DNA of 55,338 nt, taken from assembly GCA_016868375.1 (NCBI GenBank), contig VGHA01000009.1, positions 1-55,338 on the forward strand, in the 5' to 3' direction. This document shows, piece by piece, positions 16,509 to 24,725 of the stretch. Position 1 is the stretch's first letter, and every line of letters begins with the position of its first letter. Under the pieces are notes generated by a model. It made no database searches and was not told the DNA's origin. It saw only the letters and a program-made list of their open reading frames with translations. Position numbers and translations under genes: made by a program. The DNA comes from Betaproteobacteria bacterium (GTDB lineage: Bacteria > Pseudomonadota > Gammaproteobacteria > Burkholderiales > Burkholderiaceae_E).

Positions 16509-17723
16509 ATGACTGCGCCCCATCTGCCGCTTGCCGGCATCCGTGTGCTCGCCATCGAGCAATACGGTGCCGGTCCCTACGCCACCATGCACCTCGCCGA
16601 TCTCGGCGCGGAAGTCATCAAGATTGAATCGCCGGCGCGCGAAGGTGCACCGGCTGGCGACATGTCCCGGCAGTCGGGGCCATTTTTTCTGGGCGATAAC
16701 GACAGCCAGTTTTTTCAGACGTTCAACCGCGGCAAGCGCAGCGTATCGCTCGAAATTCGAACGCCGCGTGGTCGCGAGCTGCTGCTGAAACTGGTGGAAA
16801 AGGCCGATGCAGTGGCCAACAATCTGCGCGGCGATCAGCCCGCGCGGTTAGGCCTTACCTATGACGACCTGAAGTCGGTCAACCCACGCATCGTGTGTGC
16901 GCATCTGTCGGGCTATGGCCGAACCGGCCCGCGTACCACCTGGCCCGCCTACGATTACCTCGCCCAGTCGGAAGCCGGTTACCTCGACATCACCGGCGAA
17001 CCCGGTACGCCGCCCGCCCGCATGGGTTTATCCATGATTGATTTCATGGGCGGGGTCACCGCCGCCTTTGCAGTCTCGTCCGCGCTGCTGGGTGCCTACC
17101 GCAGCGGCAAGGGCTGCGACATCGACGTCACGCTGTACGACGTCGCCATGCACCAGCTCACCTACCCCGCCACCTGGTATCTCAACGAAGGCCATGCCAC
17201 CGAGCGCAGGCCTCGCTCAGGCCATCCCTCCGTGGTGCCCTGCGAGATGATGCCAACGGCCGATGGCTGGATTTTCGTGATGTGCATCACCGCGCGTTTC
17301 TGGACGATGCTCTGCGAGAAAATCGGTCAACCGGCGCTGACCACTGATCCGCGCTTCAATGGCTTCGCCGAGCGCCGCGCCAATCGGCAGGCGCTCATCG
17401 ATATTCTTGACCCCATCTTCAGAACCCAGACCACCTCGCAGTGGATGAGCGTACTCGCGGGCACCGTGCCGGCCGCGCCGGTACTCACGCTGCCGCAGGC
17501 ACTCGACAACCCTTATCTCGCCGAGACCGGCGGCATTCTGAAGCTGGCGCATCCGGCACGGCCCGACGGTCTTCGCATGATCGCAAGCCCCATTCGCGTC
17601 GACGGCGAGCGGCTCGGTGCAACCCCCGGCCCGGCCTGTGGTGCCGATACCGAAGCCGTGCTTGGCGAGTTGGGCGTCAGCGCGGGCGACATCGCGGCAC
17701 TGCGCCAAAGCGGCGTCTGCTGA
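16509..17723 (+). CDS. CaiB/BaiF CoA-transferase (first of an adjacent pair)
   Basis: This class III CoA-transferase has 404 residues. Family landmarks are LAGIRVLAIEQYGAGPYAT at the start, DLGAEVIKIE, NRGKRSVSL, the SGYGRTGP stretch and MIDFMGGV, in which Asp178 is the likely catalytic carboxylate that forms the acyl-anhydride and glutamyl-CoA-like intermediates. It moves CoA between acids. Sixteen bases separate it from the dehydrogenase and ten from the next CaiB gene. Because two different CaiB genes are adjacent, a heteromeric enzyme such as the BbsE/BbsF benzylsuccinate CoA-transferase is a reasonable model, but two separate homodimers are equally possible. Confidence 0.9.
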   Translation: MTAPHLPLAGIRVLAIEQYGAGPYATMHLADLGAEVIKIESPAREGAPAGDMSRQSGPFFLGDNDSQFFQTFNRGKRSVSLEIRTPRGRELLLKLVEKADAVANNLRGDQPARLGLTYDDLKSVNPRIVCAHLSGYGRTGPRTTWPAYDYLAQSEAGYLDITGEPGTPPARMGLSMIDFMGGVTAAFAVSSALLGAYRSGKGCDIDVTLYDVAMHQLTYPATWYLNEGHATERRPRSGHPSVVPCEMMPTADGWIFVMCITARFWTMLCEKIGQPALTTDPRFNGFAERRANRQALIDILDPIFRTQTTSQWMSVLAGTVPAAPVLTLPQALDNPYLAETGGILKLAHPARPDGLRMIASPIRVDGERLGATPGPACGADTEAVLGELGVSAGDIAALRQSGVC

Positions 17724-17733
17724 AAGGCACGCC

Positions 17734-18870
17734 ATGAAGCTTGAAGGCATCCGCGTATTGGATCTCTCGCTGTTCCTGCCGGGACCGCACCTGACCACCA
17801 TGATGGGCGACCACGGCGCGGAAATCATCAAGATCGAGCCGCCGGGTGAAGGCGAGCCGGTTCGCCACGTGGGCTACCGCGCGGGCGGACATAGCGTCTG
17901 GTTCCGCAACATCGCTCGCGGCAAACAAAGCATCGTGCTTGACCTCAAGTCGGCGGCGGGCCGCGAGGCATTTCTGGCGCTCGCTGAACAGGCTGATGTG
18001 GTGGTGGAGGCTTTCCGGCCGGGCGTGGTCACCCGACTGGGTGTCGACTACGACGCGGTGTCTGCGCGCAACCCGCGCATTGTGTACGCCTCGATCGCAG
18101 CCTTCGGCCAAAGCGGCCCGCTCAAAATGCGCCCCGCACACGATATCGGCATGGAGGCGCTCGCGGGCGTGCTCAGTCTCAATCTCGACCGCAGCGGCCG
18201 GCCCGTTCATCCCCACATGCCCATTGCCGACATCACCGGCTCAATGATGGCGCTTACCGGCATCCTGATGGCGCTGCTGCGCCGCGAGAAAACCGGTCGC
18301 GGCGACTACGTCGACATTTCGATGCACGATGCCACGCTGTCGTGGCTGCCCAATGCCACGGGTAGCGTGTTTGCAGAGAACCGCCCCCCCGTGGTGCCCG
18401 AAGAGCGTTCGTGGGGCGGGCATTCGTTCTACAACATCTACGACACGGCCGATGGCCGGCAAATTGTGTTGTGCGCGGTCGAACACAAGTTCGTCAACAA
18501 CCTTCTCACAGCAGTGGGGCGTGCCGACCTGATCCCGATCGCCAACCAGCCACCGGGCCCCGCGCATGCGCCTGTAAAGGCCGCGCTGGCCGATATTTTC
18601 CGCACGCGCACGCGTGACGAGTGGGAACAGTGGATGCAGAGTCATGATGTCTGTCTGGCACCGGTACTTGACCTGCATGAAGCCTTTCACCATCCCCAGG
18701 CCGCCGCCCGCGAAATGTTGCTCCGCGACGCCGAGGGCAATCTGCATATCGGCAACCCGATCAAATTCCGCCATGAACCGGCTCGGCTCGATACCCGTCT
18801 GCCTGCGGTGGGCGAGCATACCGAGGCAGTGCTCGCGCGCCTGGCCCCAGGGCACCGCGCGCGCGACTAG
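17734..18870 (+). CDS. CaiB/BaiF CoA-transferase (second of an adjacent pair)
   Basis: This is a 378-residue class III CoA-transferase. It shows LEGIRVLDLSLFLPGPHLT, DHGAEIIKIEPPGEG, NIARGKQSIVLDLK, IAAFGQSGP and MPIADITGSM, where Asp166 occupies the catalytic position. It keeps the conserved residues and is only distantly similar to the preceding gene, so the pair is not a recent duplication. It could activate the free acid using a CoA ester of a product, or act with the first CaiB protein. The ATG at 17734 is 10 bases after the preceding stop, and a longer in-frame version would overlap that gene. Confidence 0.9.
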   Translation: MKLEGIRVLDLSLFLPGPHLTTMMGDHGAEIIKIEPPGEGEPVRHVGYRAGGHSVWFRNIARGKQSIVLDLKSAAGREAFLALAEQADVVVEAFRPGVVTRLGVDYDAVSARNPRIVYASIAAFGQSGPLKMRPAHDIGMEALAGVLSLNLDRSGRPVHPHMPIADITGSMMALTGILMALLRREKTGRGDYVDISMHDATLSWLPNATGSVFAENRPPVVPEERSWGGHSFYNIYDTADGRQIVLCAVEHKFVNNLLTAVGRADLIPIANQPPGPAHAPVKAALADIFRTRTRDEWEQWMQSHDVCLAPVLDLHEAFHHPQAAAREMLLRDAEGNLHIGNPIKFRHEPARLDTRLPAVGEHTEAVLARLAPGHRARD

Positions 18871-18881
18871 CGAGATAAACA

Positions 18882-20231
18882 ATGATGAACCCCTCGAACG
18901 ATCAGGCCCACACCGAATCGCTGGTCAACATTCTGGCCCGGTCGGTCTCGGCCGCCGATCGCGAGCGGGCTGCATTGCATGTACTAGATTGGGTCGGATG
19001 TGCAGCTGCGGGCGCACTCACGCCGCCAGGCGTTGCACTGCGCAGTTGGGCACGCACGCTGGGCCCTGGCCCATGTCGCACCATCGGCGCGCTCTCGCTT
19101 GACGCCCGTGATGCTGCGCTGGTCAATGGCGCGGTGGGCAATATTCTCGAAATGGATGACTTCCACCGCGCGGCAATCGTTCATCCCGGACCCGTGGTCG
19201 TCCCCGCTGCAATCGCTCAGGCACAGGCCCTGGGGGCGCGCTCCGAAGCGCTGCTCGATGCAGTGGTTCGAGGCATGGAAGCCATGATTCGGACGGGCCG
19301 CAGCGTCGGCCCCGGCCACTACCGGCATTTTCACAGCACATCCACCTGCGGCGTCTTCGGCGCCGCCGCGGCCGCAGGGTCACTACTGCACCTCAACTCA
19401 TCGCAAATGCTTGATGCGCTGGGTAATGCAGGCACCCAGGCCGCCGGGCTCTGGCAGTGCCGCCTTGAAGACACGATGAGCAAGCAGCTGCACAACGGCC
19501 GCGCGGCCCAATCGGGGCTGCTCGCAGCCCAGCTTGCCGCACACGGATTCACCGGTGCGCACCGCATCTTCGAGGGACCGCTTGGTTTCTGGGCGGGACT
19601 TTGCCCGGATGCCCGCCGCGATGAACTCTCGGCACACCCTGACAGCCCCTGGCAGATCCACGACTGCAGCTTCAAGCCCTGGCCCGCGTGCCGCCATACC
19701 CATCCGCTGATCGACGCAGCCCTCGCGCTGCGCGAGCGCGTCAACGTGGCCCGAATCCGCAGCCTGCAGGTGCTCGCCTATCGCGATGCGATGCTTTTCT
19801 GCAATCACGCCACCCCGACCACACCGGTCGAGGCCAAGTTCAGCCTGCAGCACGCCGCGGCGGTCGTGCTGCTGCGCGGCCGCCCCTCGCTGGAAGACTT
19901 CGATATGGGCGCGGTGCGCGACCCCGACGTTACCGCGCTGCGCGCACGGGTCGCGTTATCGGAAGACCCATCGCTTACCGAACGCTACCCCCAGCACTTC
20001 GGCGCAGCCCTTGACATTGAACTGGACGACGGCAGCCACCTCATCGAGCATCGGGCCGACGCACTGGGCGATACCGAATGCCCGCTTGCCACCGATGCCC
20101 TGCTCGGCAAGGCGCGCATGCTGATGGAGGCATCGGGCTATTCCGACGCCAAAGTCGCCCGCATGATCGATGCATGCCTTGCGCTCCCCCACGGCGGCCC
20201 GCTATCCGCTGTCACCTCCGAATTGCAGTAG
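18882..20231 (+). CDS. MmgE/PrpD family protein (second copy)
   Basis: This 449-residue member of the MmgE/PrpD fold keeps the landmark helices: VLDWVGCAAAGA, MDDFHRAAIVHPGPVVVPAA, FHSTSTCGVFGAAAAA, MSKQLHNGRAAQSGLLAA and FKPWPACRHTHPLIDAAL. Family members act as methylcitrate dehydratase, cis-aconitate decarboxylase or epimerases of dicarboxylates. Within an operon of CoA-ester enzymes it may isomerise, dehydrate or decarboxylate the free acid before activation. The start is one of two tandem ATGs (18882 or 18885). It shares the fold but little sequence with the copy at 6657. Confidence 0.88.
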   Translation: MMNPSNDQAHTESLVNILARSVSAADRERAALHVLDWVGCAAAGALTPPGVALRSWARTLGPGPCRTIGALSLDARDAALVNGAVGNILEMDDFHRAAIVHPGPVVVPAAIAQAQALGARSEALLDAVVRGMEAMIRTGRSVGPGHYRHFHSTSTCGVFGAAAAAGSLLHLNSSQMLDALGNAGTQAAGLWQCRLEDTMSKQLHNGRAAQSGLLAAQLAAHGFTGAHRIFEGPLGFWAGLCPDARRDELSAHPDSPWQIHDCSFKPWPACRHTHPLIDAALALRERVNVARIRSLQVLAYRDAMLFCNHATPTTPVEAKFSLQHAAAVVLLRGRPSLEDFDMGAVRDPDVTALRARVALSEDPSLTERYPQHFGAALDIELDDGSHLIEHRADALGDTECPLATDALLGKARMLMEASGYSDAKVARMIDACLALPHGGPLSAVTSELQ

Positions 20232-20251
20232 CCAACCAGCCTTCACCCACC

Positions 20252-21640
20252 ATGTTCAACTACTTTGACGCCGCCGACATTCCCGGCATTCGCCGTGATT
20301 ATCCAATCGGCCCCGGTTTTCTCGAGCGCTTTCGCGGCATGAGCCGCGATGAGCTTCGTGCGCTGCAGGATGCACGTTTCCGACGCGTGCTCGAGTTCGC
20401 CTGGAAGGTGCCCTTCTACCAGAGGCTGTGGGGCGCGCAGGGTATCGAACCCGGTGATATTCGCGGGCTCGACGATCTGCCAAAGCTGCCCACCTACTCC
20501 AAGTCTGACTTGATGGAGTCGGTTGAGCGCTGCCCACCGCTTGGCGATTTTGATGGGCAGTCTGCGCATCCCGCCTGGGCCCGACCCCAGATCATCATTC
20601 AAACCACCAGTGGCACAACCGGTCGCCCGCAACCGCTGCTCTATGGCCCGCGCAGCCGCGAGCTGCAGAATGCGCTGCTCGCGCGCATCTATCTTCTGCA
20701 GGGCATGACCAGCGAGGACGTCGTGCATTCGGTGTACGGCTTCGGCATGGTCAACGGCGGCCACTACATTCGCGAAACAGTGTCCCACTGGGTCGGTGCG
20801 CGGCTGCTCAGCGCAGGTACCGGCGTCGAAACCCGGTCAGCCCAGCAGGCCGCCTTGATGCGCGACTTCGGCGCCACCGTCCTGGTCGGATTCGGCGACT
20901 TTCTGCGCAGGCTTGCCGAGGTGGCGCGCGAAAACGGCATCGAGCCCGGGCGCGACATCCGCTTGCGAATGATCACCGGCCATCTCGGGCCCGAGGGGCG
21001 CGACCCGATCAGTTCGGTCTGGGGTGGCTGCCCGGTCTACGACTGGTACGGCGTCGGCGACACGGGTCTGATCGCGGGTGAGGGCCCCGATATGGACGGC
21101 ATGTACGTCATGGAGGACGCACAGTATCTTGAGCTGATCGACAGCGACAGTGGCGCGCCGGTGGCCGCGGGCGAGCGCGGCGACATGGTCTGCACCTGCC
21201 TGTACAAAGACGACATCTTCCCCATCATCCGCTTCAACACACACGACGTCACCGAAGCGCTGAGCGGTACCTCGTCAATCGGCCTGCCATTTCGCCGAAT
21301 CCTCGGGTTCCGCGGCCGCAGCGACAACATGGTGAAGCTGCGCGGCATCAATGTGTACCCCACTGCCATTGGCGCGCTGCTGACCGCCGAGCGCACCGAC
21401 TACGCAGGCGAGTTTCTCTGCGAGGTCACCCGCGAGGGCAACCGCGATGAAATGATCGTTTTCGCTGAGGTCAAGAGCGCTCTCACCGACGCGCTGCGTG
21501 CCGACTACGAGGCGCTGCTGCGCGCGCGCCTGGGCGTGGACATGCGGGTTCAGCTCTGCGCGCCCGGATCGCTCGCAGAGCGCACCGGCGTTGAGTCCCG
21601 GCAAAAACCTGTGCGTCTGTTTGATCTGCGTAAAGGCTGA
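20252..21640 (+). CDS. Phenylacetate-CoA ligase (PaaK)-like adenylate-forming enzyme
   Basis: This adenylate-forming enzyme has 462 residues. The nucleotide loop reads TSGTTGRP, the A5-type region reads YDWYGVGDTG (Asp where many ligases have Glu), and FRGRSDNMVKLRGINVYP matches the PaaK C-terminal hinge. The end, RQKPVRLFDLR, carries the candidate catalytic Lys. PaaK relatives activate aryl or other carboxylic acids to CoA esters through an AMP ester. In this operon it gives a second way to make CoA thioesters besides the CaiB pair, possibly for an acid set free by the amidase encoded next. The ATG at 20252 is 20 bases after the previous stop. Confidence 0.85.
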   Translation: MFNYFDAADIPGIRRDYPIGPGFLERFRGMSRDELRALQDARFRRVLEFAWKVPFYQRLWGAQGIEPGDIRGLDDLPKLPTYSKSDLMESVERCPPLGDFDGQSAHPAWARPQIIIQTTSGTTGRPQPLLYGPRSRELQNALLARIYLLQGMTSEDVVHSVYGFGMVNGGHYIRETVSHWVGARLLSAGTGVETRSAQQAALMRDFGATVLVGFGDFLRRLAEVARENGIEPGRDIRLRMITGHLGPEGRDPISSVWGGCPVYDWYGVGDTGLIAGEGPDMDGMYVMEDAQYLELIDSDSGAPVAAGERGDMVCTCLYKDDIFPIIRFNTHDVTEALSGTSSIGLPFRRILGFRGRSDNMVKLRGINVYPTAIGALLTAERTDYAGEFLCEVTREGNRDEMIVFAEVKSALTDALRADYEALLRARLGVDMRVQLCAPGSLAERTGVESRQKPVRLFDLRKG

Positions 21641-21651
21641 CAGGTCAGCAC

Positions 21652-23016
21652 ATGAAGCCCATCGGCTCACTGACCATCGAAGCACTCGGCCAGGCCTATC
21701 GCGCGGGCACACTCAACCCGGTCGACGTCACACACGCATTGCTCGCCCAGATTGATCGCCGCAATCCCGATCTGCGGGCGTTTATTACCGTTGCAAACGC
21801 GCGGGCGCTTGCCGATGCGCAGGCAAGCAGCGAGCGTCTCCAGGCCGGACGTCCTTTAGGTCCGCTCGATGGCATTCCCATCGCCATCAAAGACAACGTC
21901 GATGTCGCGGGCCTTGCCTGCACCGCGGGCAGTGCCGCGCTTCGCAACCGCATGCCGGCGCACGATGCACCCGCAGCGGCGCGCCTTCGCGCGGCAGGCT
22001 CGGTCCTGCTCGGCAAGCTCAACATGCACGAGGGCGCGCTCGGTGCCACCACCGATAACGAGGCCTTTGGCCGCTGCATCAATCCGCTGCACGCCGGCTA
22101 TACGCCAGGCGGTTCAAGCGGCGGGTCAGGAGCGGCGGTCGCGGCAGGCCTGTGCAGCGCGGCTGTCGGCACCGACACCATGGGGTCCATCCGCATCCCG
22201 GCAGCCTACTGCGGGGTCTTCGGCTACAAGCCCGGTAACGAAACAGTGCCGCCGACGGGCGTGGTGCCGCTCTGCCATCAGCTCGATGTGGCCGGACCGC
22301 TCGCAACCACCGCCGCCGACTGCGCCGTGATGGCGCGCGCAATGATGGGGCTCACTGATCTCGCAGGCCCCACCGCGTCCCATCCATCACCCGATTGGTC
22401 CGATCTCAGGGTGGGTGTACCTAAGCAGCTTGACCTGGTCACGCTCGAGCCTGCAGTGACCCAGGGCTTTCGCCGGTTCCTGTCGGCGCTCGAGCAGCGC
22501 GGTGCACGCATCATGCCCATCGATCTTGATCACTGGGATCCCACACGGGCGCGACGCGCAGGTCTGCTCGCCAGTGAGGCCGATGCGCTCGCCTGGTGGC
22601 GCGGCGAGATCGGGCACGAGCTTCCTGGCGTGTCTGACACCTTCGGTGCGATGCTGCGCTATGCGGAACGCGCAGGCAGCGACAAGGTTGAAGCCGCGCG
22701 GCAGGCGCTTCGCGACCTGCAGGGCCACGCGGCAAGCGCATTTCAGTCGGTCGATCTGATCGCCCTGCCTACCGCGCCGCAGACCTCTTTTGCGCACGGC
22801 ACCCCCGCGCCCATCAATCAGGCTGATCTCACTGCGCTCGCCAATTTTTACGCCTGTGGCGCCTGGGCTATTCCGATCGCCGCACAGGACCACGTCGTGT
22901 CAGCGCAGCTCATGGCCTCACCCGGCCGCGACCGCTGGCTGCTGTCACTTGCACCCGCGCTCGATTCGCTCGCACCGCGATCACCCTTGTTCGCTCATGC
23001 GCTTGCCCTTGATTGA
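21652..23016 (+). CDS. Amidase signature family enzyme
   Basis: The protein has 454 residues of the amidase-signature family. The catalytic Ser-cisSer-Lys triad is visible: Lys80 in GIPIAIKDNVD, Ser155 in PGGSSGGSG and nucleophile Ser179 in GTDTMGSIRIP, with the family's usual spacing of 24 between the serines. It hydrolyses an amide C-N bond; GatA is unlikely because no gatB or gatC is nearby. It follows the PaaK-like ligase by 11 bases, so hydrolysis of an amide to an acid for CoA activation is a sensible link. It is not close to the other amidase of the window (28181) beyond the signature region. Confidence 0.9.
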   Translation: MKPIGSLTIEALGQAYRAGTLNPVDVTHALLAQIDRRNPDLRAFITVANARALADAQASSERLQAGRPLGPLDGIPIAIKDNVDVAGLACTAGSAALRNRMPAHDAPAAARLRAAGSVLLGKLNMHEGALGATTDNEAFGRCINPLHAGYTPGGSSGGSGAAVAAGLCSAAVGTDTMGSIRIPAAYCGVFGYKPGNETVPPTGVVPLCHQLDVAGPLATTAADCAVMARAMMGLTDLAGPTASHPSPDWSDLRVGVPKQLDLVTLEPAVTQGFRRFLSALEQRGARIMPIDLDHWDPTRARRAGLLASEADALAWWRGEIGHELPGVSDTFGAMLRYAERAGSDKVEAARQALRDLQGHAASAFQSVDLIALPTAPQTSFAHGTPAPINQADLTALANFYACGAWAIPIAAQDHVVSAQLMASPGRDRWLLSLAPALDSLAPRSPLFAHALALD

Positions 23017-23034
23017 CCCACGGAGACGCCCACG

Positions 23035-23694
23035 ATGAGTTCCAGCAACCCCACCGCACTGCAGGCTGCATCGGCCCGGGCCATGGTCGCCCCCGAACAC
23101 TGGTTCAGTACCCTCGCCCAGGCCACAGAGGCTGCGGCGGCCGCTGCCGACCCTGAAGCCATGGTCCGAGCGCTGATCGCGCCGCTGCTCGCGATCGCCG
23201 GCGATCGCGATGCGTGGACGCGCCCGGGAAGCTTGAAAGCCGGTGAGCGCCAGTTTTATGTGGGCGGCTGTTTTGTCGTCACACCCGACGAAGCCTGGCA
23301 CATGCTGGTCGGCAATGTGGGGTTTCCCGCTGAACAGCGGCGGCTGATGATTCCGATCGATGGTGGTCATCCTGCTCACGTCCGCGATACCCGCGCGCCA
23401 CTGCTGCTGGCCAATACCGACGAGCACGGCGACTTCAAACAGTATCTGAAGACCTCGCGCATGGGCTCATCCATTTATGCACCCATGCTCTGGAAGGGGC
23501 GCTTCGTTGGTCAGCTGATCATGGCCTCGCAGGCGCGCAATACCTTCGCACGGCAAGACCTCGACATGCTGCGCGTGCTCGCCACCCAGGCCACATCGCT
23601 CTGGATGGCAATGGATGGGCCTGCCTGGCTTGCGCGCGAATACCCACCCGCTGACGCGTTCAAGGTCACCCAGGCGGGGGTGGATGCGCGCTGA
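23035..23694 (+). CDS. GAF domain protein
   Basis: The protein has 219 residues and one GAF-like domain over most of its length. The central part, AHMLVGNVGFPAEQRRLMIPIDGGHPAHVRDTR, is followed by APMLWKGRFVGQLIMASQ and ARQDLDMLRVLATQATSLW, which is how small-molecule-binding GAF domains end. There is no DNA-binding, kinase or cyclase domain. GGAGAC lies before the ATG. As the last gene of the operon it may sense the pathway's substrate or help an enzyme as a ligand-binding partner; nothing in the sequence decides this. Confidence 0.75.
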   Translation: MSSSNPTALQAASARAMVAPEHWFSTLAQATEAAAAAADPEAMVRALIAPLLAIAGDRDAWTRPGSLKAGERQFYVGGCFVVTPDEAWHMLVGNVGFPAEQRRLMIPIDGGHPAHVRDTRAPLLLANTDEHGDFKQYLKTSRMGSSIYAPMLWKGRFVGQLIMASQARNTFARQDLDMLRVLATQATSLWMAMDGPAWLAREYPPADAFKVTQAGVDAR

Positions 23695-23707
23695 GTCAGC
23701 GCGCATC
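23683..23707. terminator. Hairpin overlapping the end of the GAF gene
   Basis: GATGCGCGCTG (23683-23693) and CAGCGCGCATC (23697-23707) form a perfect 11-bp stem with loop AGT. The stop codon lies in the stem-loop. TTCTC follows on the plus strand. It lies between the convergent ends of the catabolic operon and the deacetylase gene and probably ends the long operon. Confidence 0.65.
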
Positions 23708-23735
23708 TTCTCAACTGCTGGCGCCTGATCGAGCC

Positions 23736-24608
23736 TTATTCGATCGGATTCAGCTTCGCAAAGTGCCGTGCAATGGCGAGCCGGCTTGTCACCCAGACAT
23801 CGCCCCGGCTCTTCACGTGCTGCATGAAGCGCTCCAGTGCGCCGATGCGTCCTGGCCGCCCGATGATCCGCAGGTGCAGACCCAGGTTCATGATGCCCGG
23901 GCGATCACGCCCCTCGCTGTAGAGCTGCTCAAACGTATCCACCGCATACTCGAGCCAAAGCTTGGGCGTATAGCCTGGCGCAAGCCAGAACTTCATGTCG
24001 TTGGTATCAAGCGCGTAAGGCACGATTACGATGCCACGCCGCTTGCCATCTGAGGTTTCAACAAACTCCCAGCGCGGGCGGTCATCGGAGTAGTCGTCCA
24101 TGTGGTACTCGTAGCCCGCCTCGACCAGCAGACGCCGCGTGTTGTCGGTAAGCAGATAGCGAGACAGCCAGCCATAGGGGCGGCGTCCGGTCGTGCGCTC
24201 AATGCTGTCGGTGGCAGCGCGAATGAACTCACGCTCGCGATCTTCCTTGTAGGAAAACTGGTGAATCCAGCGATGGCCGTGGCTGCAGACCTCGTGTCCT
24301 GCGGCCGCCACCGCGCGGGCGAGCTCGGGTGCCTTTTCAAGCGCGACCGCAGCGGCGGTGAACGTGCATTCAAAGCCAAACTGATCCAGCAGCCGCATCA
24401 CGCGCGGCGCGCCCGCTCGAATACCGTAGAGATAATTGCTTTCGTTGCCGAAATTGCGGATGGGGATCTTGAGCGCAACGCCCAACTCATCCACCGGTTC
24501 GGGCGCCTTGTCTCCCGAGGCGATGCTCTGCTCGGAGCCCTCCTCGACGTTGACGACAAACGACATCGCCAGACGCTCATCGCGCGGCAGCGTGAAACGA
24601 TCACTCAT
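23736..24608 (-). CDS. Polysaccharide deacetylase family, PuuE-like hydrolase
   Basis: This 290-residue NodB-fold protein resembles PuuE, the metal-independent or metal-linked allantoinases and related amidohydrolases, more than chitin deacetylases. Landmarks are MSFVVNVEEGSEQSI near the start, IRAGAPRVMRLLDQFG, HEVCSHGHRWIHQFSY (metal-site histidines) and RPYGWLSRYL. It ends with NLGLHLRIIGRPGRIGALERFM, a PuuE-like C-terminal block. AAGGAGA lies before the ATG at 24608; a longer in-frame version has no such site. It may hydrolyse a cyclic amide. It is convergent with the amidase-containing operon and 117 bases from the MATE gene upstream. Confidence 0.85.
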   Translation of the reverse strand: MSDRFTLPRDERLAMSFVVNVEEGSEQSIASGDKAPEPVDELGVALKIPIRNFGNESNYLYGIRAGAPRVMRLLDQFGFECTFTAAAVALEKAPELARAVAAAGHEVCSHGHRWIHQFSYKEDREREFIRAATDSIERTTGRRPYGWLSRYLLTDNTRRLLVEAGYEYHMDDYSDDRPRWEFVETSDGKRRGIVIVPYALDTNDMKFWLAPGYTPKLWLEYAVDTFEQLYSEGRDRPGIMNLGLHLRIIGRPGRIGALERFMQHVKSRGDVWVTSRLAIARHFAKLNPIE

Positions 24609-24725
24609 GGGCTCTCCTTGCCTGCATCCATCGGAAACGACCGGCACCTTAGGGGGGCGGCGGACATGCGTCAAGCGGCCGCGCGAAAATCACTGGCGCG
24701 CCTTGCGCGCGCTGAACCAATGCGG

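Noticed and set aside
15291-16592. Open frame of 433 codons antisense to the acyl-CoA dehydrogenase
   Set aside because: The plus strand encodes an unmistakable dehydrogenase over the same stretch; the antisense product matches no family.
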